This document shows positions 43,266 through 51,707 of a stretch of DNA of 64,000 bases, piece by piece. Under the pieces are notes generated by a model. That model saw nothing but the letters and a program-made list of their open reading frames with translations, was not told where the DNA came from and did not search any database. The DNA lies in the NCBI GenBank assembly GCA_001657395.1, contig LYSY01000002.1:806001-870000 (forward strand), written 5' to 3'. The stretch comes from Rhodospirillales bacterium BBD 1991-14. GTDB taxonomy: Bacteria > Pseudomonadota > Alphaproteobacteria > Kiloniellales > Kiloniellaceae. Position numbers and translations under genes: made by a program. Each line of letters opens with the position of its first letter. Position 1 is the stretch's first letter.

Positions 43266-43652
43266 CTACTTCTTTCGAAACCGTTCCGGCAGCTTTTCCA
43301 GGATCGCCGTCTTCTCGTCGGCCGACAGGATCGGCCAATCCCGGATTTCGTCGACATGGCGGCCGCAGCCGATGCAGCAGTCGTTCTTGGGATCGACCTG
43401 ACAGACCTGGATGCAGGGCGAGGGCACGGAGGTGTCGAGCACGCGGCGTGCCTTTGCACGCCTTTGGGCGCGCCGCTCGGCACGCCGGGCCGCGCGAAGC
43501 GCCGCCGGGTCCTCTGCGCTACCGGTCCCGGCGCGGTCTGTTTCGGCGGGGGGCGTCTCGGAGGGGGGCGTCTCGGCGGTGAGCGCCGGTCTCTCGGTGC
43601 CGTCGTCGTCGGGCCGGCGTTCAGGGCTCAAGGCCGTTTCCTTTGCTTTCAA
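43266..43652 (-). CDS. DUF1289 protein
   Basis: Protein of 128 residues. The C-terminal DUF1289 core has the conserved cysteines C-x3-C and C-x2-C (SPCIQVCQ, DCCIGCGRHVDEI) near residues 79-100, likely a metal or Fe-S-type site. The N-terminal half is low-complexity, Arg/Ala-rich and Pro/Thr-rich, with a 15-base repeat near 43550. Function unknown. It points toward the PilZ gene. Confidence 0.8.
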   Translation of the reverse strand: MKAKETALSPERRPDDDGTERPALTAETPPSETPPAETDRAGTGSAEDPAALRAARRAERRAQRRAKARRVLDTSVPSPCIQVCQVDPKNDCCIGCGRHVDEIRDWPILSADEKTAILEKLPERFRKK

Positions 43653-43845
43653 CCCGGGTTCCGGCGCCGCCGCCGGACCCTCCCGTTCGGCCCTTAGCAG
43701 AGAGCAAAGGTGTTTTGCAAGCCGTAGAGCCGCGCCTATGATTGCGCAGCGCTGCCTTTCTGGGACGGGCAGCGCCGTGCGGAGTCGCTAAGAAGGCTGC
43801 GGGGGCGGGCCGCAGGCAGGTGTTCGAAGGAGTGACAGGATCGGT

Positions 43846-45543
43846 ATGGTCCGGCGCTTGCGGTTGATCAGTGGCCTGGTGCTGTTCGGCTATGTGCTGA
43901 CGCACCTGCTGAACCATGCCCTGGGGCTGGTATCCTTTGACGCGCTGGAGGCGGGCGGCAGGGTTTTCTCTGCCTTCTGGCGGTCCTGGCCGCTGACGAT
44001 CCTGCTTTACGGCGCCCTGCTCGTTCATCTGGCGCTGGCCCTGGTCGCCATCTTTGCCAGGGAACGCCTGATGATGGAGCCGGCCGAGGCCCTGCGCTAT
44101 CTGATGGGTGTGCTGATCGTTCCTCTGGCCGCCCTGCACGTGCTGGGGACGCGTTTTACGCACGCGGTCTATGGCCTCGACGACAGCTATCTCTACATCG
44201 TCACCGTCCAGGTGGTTTTCGATGTCACCATCGCCATTCAGCAAGCGGCCCTCGTGGTGGTGGTGTGGCTGCACGGCTGCATCGGGCTGCACCTCTGGCT
44301 CCGGCTGAAGCCCTGGTACGGACGCATCGTGTCCTATGCGCTGGCTCTGGCCATTCTGCTCCCCACCCTTTCCCTGGGCGGGTACCTCTTCGCCGCGCGC
44401 GAGGTGCTGCGTCTGGCGGAGGACCCCGACTGGGTGGGGCAGGTCCTGCGCCAGGCCAACGTTCCCTCTTCCGATGCGATCGCCGAGATCGGGGCCCTGC
44501 GCGACGGTCTGGTGATCGGGTTCTTTGCGCTGCTGGCGCTGACCCTCGTGGCGCGCCTGCTGTGGCGGATCTGGAAGCGCCGCCGCGGCATGGTCCGGCT
44601 GACCTATCCGGGCGCGCGCCGCGTGACCGTCGCGAAGGGCACCACCGTCCTGGATGCCAGCCGCCTGGGCGGGATCGCCCATGCCTCGGTCTGCGGCGGC
44701 CGCGGGCGCTGTTCGACCTGCCGGGTGCGGGTCGGCCGCGGTGGCGCCGCGTTGCCGCCGCCCAGCGGCGAGGAGCGGCGCGTTCTGGCGCGCGTCGGTG
44801 CGGCGCCGAACGTCCGCCTGGCCTGCCAGACCGCTGTCCTTGCCGACTGCGAGGTGACACCCTTGCTGCCGCCGGCCAGCGGCCCCCGTGCGGCGCGGCC
44901 CCGGCCCGGCTACCTTCAGGGCGACGAACGGGAGATTGCCATCCTCTTTGCCGACCTGCGCGGCTTCACCACCTTGTCCGAGGACCGGCTGCCTTACGAC
45001 GTGGTCTTCATTCTCAACCGCTATTTCACGGCCATGGGAACCGCGGTGGAGGACGCCGGCGGGCGCATCGACAAGTTCATCGGCGACGGTGTGATGGCCC
45101 TCTTCGGCATTGAAAAGGGGATCGCCGCAGGCAGCCGCAACGCCATGGAGGCCGCACGCCTGATGGCCAAGTCCCTCGACGAACTGAACCACAGTCTCGC
45201 CTCTGACCTGGACCAGCCGCTGCGCATCGGGATCGGCCTTCACTCCGGCGCGGCCATCGTCGGTGAGATGGGCTATGGGCGCGCCACCTCCGTGACGGCG
45301 ATCGGTGATGCCGTCAACACGGCAAGCCGCCTGGAGGCGCTCACCAAGGACTATGCGGCCCAGCTCATCGTCTCGGCCCCGCTGGCCGCCCATGCCGGGC
45401 TCGATCTCAGCCCCTTTCCCAGGCACCAGATCGACGTGCGCGGCCGTTCGGCCCCGCTGGACATCCACGTGCTGGCGGATGCCCAGTCGCTGCCCGCGCA
45501 GGCACAGGAAGGCCCAGGGTCGCCGGACCAAAAAAGACCTTAG
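43846..45543 (+). CDS. membrane adenylate cyclase with SdhC-like heme region and 2Fe-2S domain
   Basis: Protein of 565 residues with three parts. Residues 1-245 hold about six hydrophobic helices with conserved histidines (THLLNHALG, LVHLALAL, ALHVLGTRFTHAV, WLHGCIGLHLW), the pattern of b-type heme SdhC-like anchors. Residues 250-330 are a ferredoxin-like domain with a 2Fe-2S cysteine set (VCGGRGRCSTCRVRV and LACQT). Residues 360-540 are a class III adenylate/guanylate cyclase catalytic domain (ILFADLRGFTTLSE, IDKFIGDGVMALFG, GIGLHSGAAIVGEMG, TAIGDAVNTASRLE). The layout resembles redox-regulated CyaC-type cyclases, so cAMP output may track respiration. It overlaps the TPR gene at the 3' end by four bases. 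Confidence 0.85.
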   Translation: MVRRLRLISGLVLFGYVLTHLLNHALGLVSFDALEAGGRVFSAFWRSWPLTILLYGALLVHLALALVAIFARERLMMEPAEALRYLMGVLIVPLAALHVLGTRFTHAVYGLDDSYLYIVTVQVVFDVTIAIQQAALVVVVWLHGCIGLHLWLRLKPWYGRIVSYALALAILLPTLSLGGYLFAAREVLRLAEDPDWVGQVLRQANVPSSDAIAEIGALRDGLVIGFFALLALTLVARLLWRIWKRRRGMVRLTYPGARRVTVAKGTTVLDASRLGGIAHASVCGGRGRCSTCRVRVGRGGAALPPPSGEERRVLARVGAAPNVRLACQTAVLADCEVTPLLPPASGPRAARPRPGYLQGDEREIAILFADLRGFTTLSEDRLPYDVVFILNRYFTAMGTAVEDAGGRIDKFIGDGVMALFGIEKGIAAGSRNAMEAARLMAKSLDELNHSLASDLDQPLRIGIGLHSGAAIVGEMGYGRATSVTAIGDAVNTASRLEALTKDYAAQLIVSAPLAAHAGLDLSPFPRHQIDVRGRSAPLDIHVLADAQSLPAQAQEGPGSPDQKRP

Positions 45544-46016
45544 CTGCCGACTTTGGCCTTGTAGGCGGCGATGGCGTTCTTCAGCTCCGTATACTCCTTG
45601 CAGCCGAAGAAACAGGCGCCGTCGAGCACGTCGAGCCGCTCTTGCGCCTTCTCAAGATCGCCCAGCTTCAGGTAGAGCTCGCCCAGGTATTCGTTGGCAC
45701 CGCGATGGCGCGGCTGCAGCCGCAAGGCGGTCTCGTAGTGGCCGAGGGCGACGTCGATGTTGTCGAGCTGGCGGTGGCTGTAGCCGAGAAGGTTGAAGGC
45801 GTCGGCGTTCTCCTGGTCTTTGGCGACGATCCCCTCGAGCACGGGGATGGCAGCCTCGTATTTGCCGTCCTCGACAAGCTGTTCGGCCTGGGCGTAGGCA
45901 GGATCGGCCTTGGCCTTGTTGGCGGCCGACGAAGCGCTGCTGTCGGCCAGGGCCGGCCCCGTAGCGACCATAAAGGCAAGAGCCGCGGGAAAGAAAAGTC
46001 GGGTCAGCGTCTGCAT
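45540..46016 (-). CDS. periplasmic TPR protein, copy A
   Basis: Small secreted protein of 158 residues. Signal peptide LTRLFFPAALAFMVATGPALA, cleaved after ALA near residue 25. It has three TPR-like repeats (AEQLVEDGKYEAAIPVLEG, AFNLLGYSHRQLDNIDVALGHYETAL, NEYLGELYLKLGDLEKAQERL) and a C-terminal GACFFGCKEYTELKNAI. ATG 46016 follows GGAG five bases before. It is a close paralogue of the gene at 46081 and shares the C-x-x-x-C tail, which may form a disulfide in the periplasm. The role is unknown, possibly protein complex assembly. Confidence 0.85.
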   Translation of the reverse strand: MQTLTRLFFPAALAFMVATGPALADSSASSAANKAKADPAYAQAEQLVEDGKYEAAIPVLEGIVAKDQENADAFNLLGYSHRQLDNIDVALGHYETALRLQPRHRGANEYLGELYLKLGDLEKAQERLDVLDGACFFGCKEYTELKNAIAAYKAKVGS

Positions 46017-46080
46017 CTTGTCTCCAATCCTCCTCGCTGGTTCAGGGGCCGTCTTCCTCGCCCCTTGACGCCGAAACGTC

Positions 46081-46551
46081 CTAGCTGCCCACCTTGGCCT
46101 TGTGGGCGGCGATGGCATTCTTCAGTTCCGTGTACTCTTTGCAGCCGAAGAAGCAGGCGCCGTCGAGCACAGCGAGCCGTTCTTCCGCTTTCTCCAGGTC
46201 TCCCAGCGCCAGATAGAGCTCACCCAGATACTCATTGGCGCCGCGATGGCGCGGCTGCAGTTTCAGCGCGGTCTCATAGTGGCCGAGGGCGACGTCGGTG
46301 TTGCCCAGTTGCCGGTGGCTGTAGCCCAGCAGGTTGAAGGCGTCGGCATTTTCCTTGTCCGCGGCGACAACCCGCTCGAGCAGCGGGATGGCGCCCTCGT
46401 ACCTGCCGTCCTCGATCAGCTGCTCGGCCTGGACGTAGTGGGGGTCGATTACCTTTTGCGCCGGCGGGTCGCTGTTGGCGGCCAGAGCCGATCCCGTGGC
46501 GATGACCAGCGTCAGGGCCAAAGGGATCAACAGTCGGTTTGGCTTTTGCAT
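46081..46551 (-). CDS. periplasmic TPR protein, copy B
   Basis: Paralogue of the adjacent TPR gene, with 156 residues, signal LLIPLALTLVIATGSALA and the same three TPR units and C-terminal GACFFGCKEYTELKNAIAAHKAKVGS. The two genes have near-identical stretches such as NADAFNLLGYSHRQL, so they arose by recent tandem duplication. ATG 46551 is chosen because the frame upstream is the unrelated antisense of the GPx gene. Confidence 0.85.
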   Translation of the reverse strand: MQKPNRLLIPLALTLVIATGSALAANSDPPAQKVIDPHYVQAEQLIEDGRYEGAIPLLERVVAADKENADAFNLLGYSHRQLGNTDVALGHYETALKLQPRHRGANEYLGELYLALGDLEKAEERLAVLDGACFFGCKEYTELKNAIAAHKAKVGS

Positions 46552-46700
46552 CGCGTCTCGAATGCTCCTCGCTGGGTCGGGACGGTCGCTATCGATGGCG
46601 TGCCGGCCCCACCTCACACGTTTCGGCGGCGCGAGCCCTACTATGATCGGCGCCACGCCGACCACCAAGTCAAAAGCGGTTGATCGACCCAGAGGCAGCG

Positions 46701-47312
46701 CTACCGGGCGGCGCTTTGCCTGTGAATGTCTGTCTGCTGATGAAAGCCGGTTTGCTCCGCGGGCAGCACGCGTTCCACCGCCGCCAGGATCTCCTGCGAA
46801 ACCGGCCGGATGCGCGACGGCCAGCCGGCGACCAGCGCGCCGTCGGAATCGATCAGAACCTTGTGGAAGTTCCAGCGCGGCGTGCCCTCGCGGCCCAGTT
46901 CCGCCGCGAACCAGCGATAGAGCGGATGGGCCTCCGGGCCGACGACCTGCTGCTTCTCGGTCATCGGGAAATCGATGCCGAAGTGAACCTCGCAGAACTC
47001 CTTGATCTGCGCCTCGCTGCCGGGCTCCTGGCCGCCGAAGTCGTTGGAGGGCACGCCCAGAACCACAAGGCCGCGGTCGCGGTAACGGTCCCAGAGGTCC
47101 TGCAGGTCTGCATACTGTGGCGTGAAACCGCATTGCGAGGCCGTGTTGACCACCAGCACCGCCTTGCCGGCATAGTCGGAAAGGGCCAGGGGCTCTCCCT
47201 CGATGGAGGTGAAGGCGAAGTCGTGCGCGCGGCCGGGCTCGGCGAGTGCAGGGCCTGTGAACAGCAGGCCGGCTGCAGCCAGAACACCCATCGCGAGTTT
47301 ACGCAAAGACAT
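46701..47312 (-). CDS. secreted glutathione peroxidase family protein
   Basis: Thiol peroxidase of 203 residues with an N-terminal signal (LAMGVLAAAGLLFTGPALA). The catalytic Cys is in NTASQCGFTPQY (Cys instead of Sec), followed by GVPSNDFGGQEPGS and the Trp-Asn of PRWNFHKVL. The family reduces peroxides; export to the periplasm would protect envelope proteins. It is divergent from the TauE/SafE gene, with a TTGA-N6-TCAA site between them. Confidence 0.88.
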   Translation of the reverse strand: MSLRKLAMGVLAAAGLLFTGPALAEPGRAHDFAFTSIEGEPLALSDYAGKAVLVVNTASQCGFTPQYADLQDLWDRYRDRGLVVLGVPSNDFGGQEPGSEAQIKEFCEVHFGIDFPMTEKQQVVGPEAHPLYRWFAAELGREGTPRWNFHKVLIDSDGALVAGWPSRIRPVSQEILAAVERVLPAEQTGFHQQTDIHRQSAAR

Positions 47313-47398
47313 GAACCGGGAGCCTCCTGGGCAAATCAGTGGTGCAGGGTAAGCCCTCCTTATGTAGCCCTCATAAAAGCCGGGGCAAGCCGGATGCT

Positions 47399-47412
47399 TT
47401 GACGCCTTTCAA
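47399..47412. promoter_or_regulatory. weak FNR-like TTGA-N6-TCAA site
   Basis: TTGACGCCTTTCAA lies between the divergent GPx and TauE genes, 57 bases before the TauE start. Fit to the consensus is weak. Confidence 0.25.
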
Positions 47413-47468
47413 ACGGCGCCGGCCTTGCTAAGCTCGCCGCCGCCGTCTTTTCCCAGGGAGAGCCCAGG

Positions 47469-48209
47469 ATGGAGCTGACCGCCGTGTTCGTGGCCGCCGC
47501 GCTGGTGCTGGCGGGCACCGTCAAGGGCGCGGTCGGCCTGGGGCTGCCGCCCATCGCCATGGGCTTCATGGTCCTCGTCATGCCGCCGGTGGAAGCCGCA
47601 GCCTTGCTCGTCGTCCCGGCCTTCTTCACCAACGCCTGGCAGATGCTCATGGGGCCGCACCTGCGCGCCTTGCTGCGCCGGGTCTGGCCGCTGCTGGTCT
47701 CTGCCTTTCTGTGCACCTTGCTTGGGGCCGACTGGCTCACCGAGGAAAACGCGCGGGTCGGCACCATCATCCTTGGGGTTGTCCTGGCGGTCTACGCGGC
47801 AAGCAGCCTGGTGTCGCTTCAGATGGCAATCCGCCAGGCGCAGCAGGGGTGGCTCGGCGCTCTGGCTGGCGGGTTGACGGGCCTTGTCACCGCCGCCACC
47901 GGCGTTTCCTCCATGCCCATGGTGCCCTACATGCAGGCCATCGGGCTGGAGAAGGACGAACTGATCCAGGCCATGGGCCTCTCGTTCACGGTATCCAGCG
48001 TGGCACTGGCCATCAATCTGGCCTCGGTCCAGGCCCTCTCCTGGTCGCTGGGCCCGGCGGTTGCCGGAGCGCTGGTGGCGGTGACCCTGGGCCTGTGGTT
48101 CGGCCAGATCATCCGCCGGCGGCTCAACCCGGCGACCTTCCGCACTGTGTTCCTGACTGTCCTGCTGGTGCTGGGCCTCTATCTCGCCCTGCGGTCCCTG
48201 CTCGCGTGA
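47469..48209 (+). CDS. TauE/SafE-family permease
   Basis: Membrane protein of 246 residues with about seven or eight hydrophobic helices, starting with LTAVFVAAALVLAGTVKGAVGLGLPP, the family's first repeat (G-x-x-x-G-G-G-like). The duplicated half carries GGLTGLVTAATGVSSMPMVPYMQ. Members move sulfonates or sulfite across the membrane. ATG 47469. Substrate unknown. Confidence 0.85.
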   Translation: MELTAVFVAAALVLAGTVKGAVGLGLPPIAMGFMVLVMPPVEAAALLVVPAFFTNAWQMLMGPHLRALLRRVWPLLVSAFLCTLLGADWLTEENARVGTIILGVVLAVYAASSLVSLQMAIRQAQQGWLGALAGGLTGLVTAATGVSSMPMVPYMQAIGLEKDELIQAMGLSFTVSSVALAINLASVQALSWSLGPAVAGALVAVTLGLWFGQIIRRRLNPATFRTVFLTVLLVLGLYLALRSLLA

Positions 48210-48219
48210 GGAGTCTCTC

Positions 48220-48840
48220 CTAGCGGGAGCCGGCCTCCGCCAGAAGGGCCGCCGGGTCCTCGCAGTCGACGACGCGCCGGGCGGTTTCATAGTCGAAGCC
48301 CTGGCGCCCGAGGGCGGCGAGGTCCCGCTCCCGCCGTTCGGCCCGTGCTTCGCTGCGGAAGGGCCCAAGGCGCCGCCGCCGGGCGTAGGTCAGGGCGGCC
48401 GTCAGGTCCGTGCCGACCTCGTCTTCATCCGCTTCGGCCAGGGTGGTCTCGATAAGGTCCTGGGAGAGGCCTTTGGCGGCGAGGCGGGTCCGTACCATCG
48501 CCAGGGAGCAGCCCCTGGCGCGCAGGCTGCGCAGGCGCTCGCGGGCGAAGCGGCTGTCGTCGAGCACTCCGGCGGCGGTCAGGCGCTGGATCAGGCGCTC
48601 CACCGCGGCCGCGCCGTCTGTTGCATCGGTGCCGTGCACCCGGGACGACAGCGTGACCTTGGCCAGCAGCAGACGCCGGAGATGACCGGAGGCCGCGTCG
48701 TAGCGGTCGAGATAGCGCAGCGCCGCCCGTTCCAGCGCTTCGGGGCTGGTTTTCAGGGGCTGGCGCCGGCGCCGGCGCTGCGGCCCCTTCGCCTTGCCTT
48801 CAGGGCGTCCGCTGCCCTGGCCGCTCCCCGTTTCGCTCAC
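48220..48840 (-). CDS. recX: RecX-family regulatory protein
   Basis: Protein of 206 residues, likely the RecA regulator RecX, which modulates RecA filaments. Three helix-bundle repeats are visible: ALRYLDRYDAASGHLRRLLLAK, VERLIQRLTAAGVLDDSRFARERLRSLRARGCSL and ALTYARRRRLGPFRSE, ending in RQGFDYETARRVVD. The N-terminal 30 residues are Arg/Gly-rich and may be a linker. recA is not in the window. Confidence 0.85.
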   Translation of the reverse strand: MSETGSGQGSGRPEGKAKGPQRRRRRQPLKTSPEALERAALRYLDRYDAASGHLRRLLLAKVTLSSRVHGTDATDGAAAVERLIQRLTAAGVLDDSRFARERLRSLRARGCSLAMVRTRLAAKGLSQDLIETTLAEADEDEVGTDLTAALTYARRRRLGPFRSEARAERRERDLAALGRQGFDYETARRVVDCEDPAALLAEAGSR

Positions 48841-48921
48841 CCTGGCGTGCTCCCCGACTGGCGGAGCGCGCGCTCTGCGCGGCTTTCCCCGCCTTGCTTG
48901 CGCCCGCCGACGCCTGGGATT

Positions 48922-49749
48922 ATGTCATCCACCATGGAACATCAACCCGTCTCGCTCGCCGCCGCCTCCGTGCGCCGTATGGGGCCGGTCAACTGGCGCG
49001 GCCTGTGGACCCTCTACATGAAGGAAGTGCGCCGCTTCCTCAACGTTTTTACCCAGACGCTGCTGGCGCCGATGGTGACGACGCTGCTGTTTCTGGCGAT
49101 CTTCACCCTGGCGCTGGGCGGTGGCGGCCGCCAGGTGGGCGGTGTCGATTTCGCGGTCTTTCTGGCGCCCGGCCTGATCATGATGGCGATGGTGCAGAAT
49201 GCCTTCGCCAACACCTCCTCCTCGCTGGTGATCGCCAAGGTGCAGGGCAACATCGTCGACATCCTCATGCCGCCGCTGTCGCCGGGCGAACTCACGCTGG
49301 GCATCGCCGCCGGCGGGGTCACCCGCGGGCTGATGGTGGGGCTGGCGGTGGGCCTGGGCATGTGGCTGTTCGTTCCCATCCCGATCCATGCGCCGCACTT
49401 CATTGTCTTTCACGCAGTCATGGCCTCGCTGATGCTGGCGCTGCTGGGCATGATCGGCGGCATCTGGTCGGAGAAGTTCGATCACATCGCCGCGGTGACC
49501 AATTTCGTCATCACGCCGTTCTCGTTTCTCTCCGGCACTTTCTACTCGATCGAGCGCCTGCCCGCGGTCTGGCAGACGGTGGCTCACTTCAATCCCTTCT
49601 TCTACATGATCGACGGCTTCCGCTACGGCTTCATCGGGCATGCGGATGGGTCGCTCGCCATCGGCCTTGTGGTCATGGCGCTGTTCAACGTCTTTCTCTG
49701 GACGGTGACCCACAGGATGTTCGCCACCGGATACCGCCTGAAGCCGTGA
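48922..49749 (+). CDS. ABC-2 type permease, copy A
   Basis: Integral membrane transporter subunit of 275 residues with six hydrophobic segments in the ABC-2 layout, the first LLAPMVTTLLFLAIFTLALGGGG near residue 45. Conserved blocks near the end are NFVITPFSFLSGTFYSIERLP and FNPFFYMIDGFRYGFIG, typical of polysaccharide or drug exporters of this class. ATG 48922 is chosen; ATG 48934 is an alternative. No ATPase gene lies next to it. A second ABC-2 gene follows after a 17-bp duplication. Confidence 0.8.
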   Translation: MSSTMEHQPVSLAAASVRRMGPVNWRGLWTLYMKEVRRFLNVFTQTLLAPMVTTLLFLAIFTLALGGGGRQVGGVDFAVFLAPGLIMMAMVQNAFANTSSSLVIAKVQGNIVDILMPPLSPGELTLGIAAGGVTRGLMVGLAVGLGMWLFVPIPIHAPHFIVFHAVMASLMLALLGMIGGIWSEKFDHIAAVTNFVITPFSFLSGTFYSIERLPAVWQTVAHFNPFFYMIDGFRYGFIGHADGSLAIGLVVMALFNVFLWTVTHRMFATGYRLKP

Positions 49750-49780
49750 GGGAACGATGAGTCTGAGGGAACGATGAGTC
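49747..49780 (+). repeat. 17-bp tandem duplication spanning the stop/start junction of the ABC-2 genes
   Basis: TGAGGGAACGATGAGTC occurs twice in direct tandem (49747-49763 and 49764-49780). The first copy has the stop of copy A and an extra ATG at 49757 that opens a six-codon ORF ending TGA over the true ATG at 49774. Confidence 0.9.
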
Positions 49781-50613
49781 TGCGCCAGACGGTTTCCCCG
49801 CGCGGCATGCTGGCCTTCCGCAGCTGGCGGCCGCTGCACTTCCGGCTTTTCAACGCGCGCGGCTTCTGGACCCACTACTATCACCGCGGCGTGCTGCGCT
49901 TCTACCGCTTCGGCCTGGAACTGCTGGTGGGTCCTCTGGTCTCCAGCCTGCTGTTCATTCTCGTCTTCGCCGTGGCCCAGAACGAGCACAGCACCATCGT
50001 ACCGGGTGTCGGCCTCATCGCCTTCATCGCGCCGGGGATCATTCTCTACGCCATCGCCCACACCGCCTTTCAGAATGCTGCCGCAATGCTGGTGTTCGAG
50101 AAGATGGAGGGCATGATCAGCGACGTGCAGATGGCACCGCTCAGCCCCCTGGAGCTGGTTGCCGGCTATGCCCTGTCCTCGGCGACCTGTGGGCTTTCGG
50201 TCGGTGTGTTGCTTGGCATCGCGGCGGCGATCTTTGTGGATTTTTCATATTTCGATGCAAGCTTGGTGATCGGTTTCGCCGTTGCCACCGCCCTGTTCTT
50301 CGGTCTGCTGGGGACCGTGGTCGGGCTCTGGGCCGAGCGCTGGGACCACTATTCCGCGGTGGAAGGCTTCGTCATAGCGCCTCTCGGCCTGCTTTCGGGG
50401 ACCTTCTTCTCGGTCGAACGCCTGCCGGAGGCCTTCAGAGAGTGGATCTATTACAACCCGGTCTTCTATGCCATCGACGGATTCCGCGCCGGGCTCATCG
50501 GCTATGCGGAGTCGTCACAGGCCCTGGGGATCGGGCTGCTGCTCGGCCTCTCGGCCCTGCTGGCCCTGCTCGGCTGGCGGCTTTTCGCAATCGGTTACAA
50601 GATCCGGCCCTGA
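49774..50613 (+). CDS. ABC-2 type permease, copy B
   Basis: Paralogue of the preceding gene, 279 residues, with the same six-helix ABC-2 layout (VSSLLFILVFAVAQNEH; GLLSGTFFSVERLPEAF; NPVFYAIDGFRAG). ATG 49774 sits at the end of the mini-ORF produced by the 17-bp duplication. The pair may form a heterodimeric permease with an ATPase encoded elsewhere. Substrate unknown. Confidence 0.8.
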   Translation: MSLRQTVSPRGMLAFRSWRPLHFRLFNARGFWTHYYHRGVLRFYRFGLELLVGPLVSSLLFILVFAVAQNEHSTIVPGVGLIAFIAPGIILYAIAHTAFQNAAAMLVFEKMEGMISDVQMAPLSPLELVAGYALSSATCGLSVGVLLGIAAAIFVDFSYFDASLVIGFAVATALFFGLLGTVVGLWAERWDHYSAVEGFVIAPLGLLSGTFFSVERLPEAFREWIYYNPVFYAIDGFRAGLIGYAESSQALGIGLLLGLSALLALLGWRLFAIGYKIRP

Positions 50614-50644
50614 CCGGGCCGCGGGCGACTCCGGAGGCCCTTTC

Positions 50645-51580
50645 ATGAAACGACTGCCGTTCCTCTTCGCGGGCCGGGCGGCCCTGCAGTTCGTGGCCTT
50701 CATCCTGCTGGCGGCCGCAATGGCAGTACCGGCGGCGGCGCCCGCGACCGCCGATGCCACGAAGTACGCCGAGGGCATATTCTGGAAGGTCCAGCGCGAC
50801 GGCGGGCCCGCAAGTCACGTCCTGGGCACCCTGCATTCGACCGACCCACGGCTGCGCGACCTGCCGGAGCAGATCCGCCAGCCTTTCATGGCGGCCCGCG
50901 ACGTGGTCTTCGAACTGCCGCAGGACCCGCAGGGCCAGATCCGCCTGCAGCAGGCCATGGCCTTGCCCCAGGGGCGGCGTCTGGACGACATCCTGGGCCC
51001 CGAGCTTTTCGGCGCGGTGGCCGAGGTCGCCGCCCGCTACGGATTTCAGCCCCAGATGCTGCGGCCCTTGAAGCCCTGGGCCCTGAGCACCTTCCTCATC
51101 TTCCCGCAGGCCGAGATGGCGCGCCTCGCAGAGGGCGAGAAGGTGCTGGACGACTGGCTGCGCAGCGAGGCCTTGCGCCGGAACAAGCCGGTTCACGGCC
51201 TGGAAAGCTACGCGGAACAGATCGCCATCTTCGACGACATGACCGAAGCGGAGCAGGTCGCCATGGTGAGCGAACTCGTGGCCGACAGCGGTCAACTGGA
51301 AGCCACCTTCAACGCCATGCTGAACGACTATCTGAAGGGGCAGGTCGGCGCCATCATGGCGCAGCTCAACGATCTCGAAGGGGTCAGCGACCCGGCGGCG
51401 GCCCGGCGCTTTCAGCAGCGGCTGTTCTTCGACCGCAACGTCACCATGGCCGCGCGGATGGAGCCCTTCCTGCAGCGCGGCGGCGCCTTCGTGGCCATCG
51501 GCGCCGGCCACCTGCCCGGCGAGGCCGGGGTGCTCGATCTCCTGGAACGGCAGGGCTATCGCATCACGCGGGTCTACTAG
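50645..51580 (+). CDS. TraB/GumN family protein 1
   Basis: Protein of 311 residues with a signal peptide (LPFLFAGRAALQFVAFILLAAAMAVPAAA). TraB/GumN blocks are ASHVLGTLHSTDPRL, ARDVVFELP, NKPVHGLESYAEQIAIFDD, and at the end FVAIGAGHLPGEAGVLDLLERQGYRITRVY, whose G-x-H-L-P-G-E motif is the family's metal-like site. Family members are proposed metal-dependent proteases. ATG 50645 is chosen because the frame above it is the antisense of copy B's 3' end. First of four tandem paralogues. Confidence 0.85.
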   Translation: MKRLPFLFAGRAALQFVAFILLAAAMAVPAAAPATADATKYAEGIFWKVQRDGGPASHVLGTLHSTDPRLRDLPEQIRQPFMAARDVVFELPQDPQGQIRLQQAMALPQGRRLDDILGPELFGAVAEVAARYGFQPQMLRPLKPWALSTFLIFPQAEMARLAEGEKVLDDWLRSEALRRNKPVHGLESYAEQIAIFDDMTEAEQVAMVSELVADSGQLEATFNAMLNDYLKGQVGAIMAQLNDLEGVSDPAAARRFQQRLFFDRNVTMAARMEPFLQRGGAFVAIGAGHLPGEAGVLDLLERQGYRITRVY

Positions 51581-51707
51581 GACGGCGTGTCCTCCTCCGG
51601 CTTGCCGAAATCTTAAGACATCCCGGCCAGACTGACGCACAACCGGCGATTGACCCCCTCGCTGGGCGGGCCGGTTCTGGACGCAACGCCAACCCCGGGA
51701 TGCCGTC

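Noticed and set aside
43621-45531. Long antisense frame opposite the cyclase gene
   Set aside because: Low-complexity Gln/Gly/His-rich translation without motifs, while the sense strand has cyclase and ferredoxin motifs.
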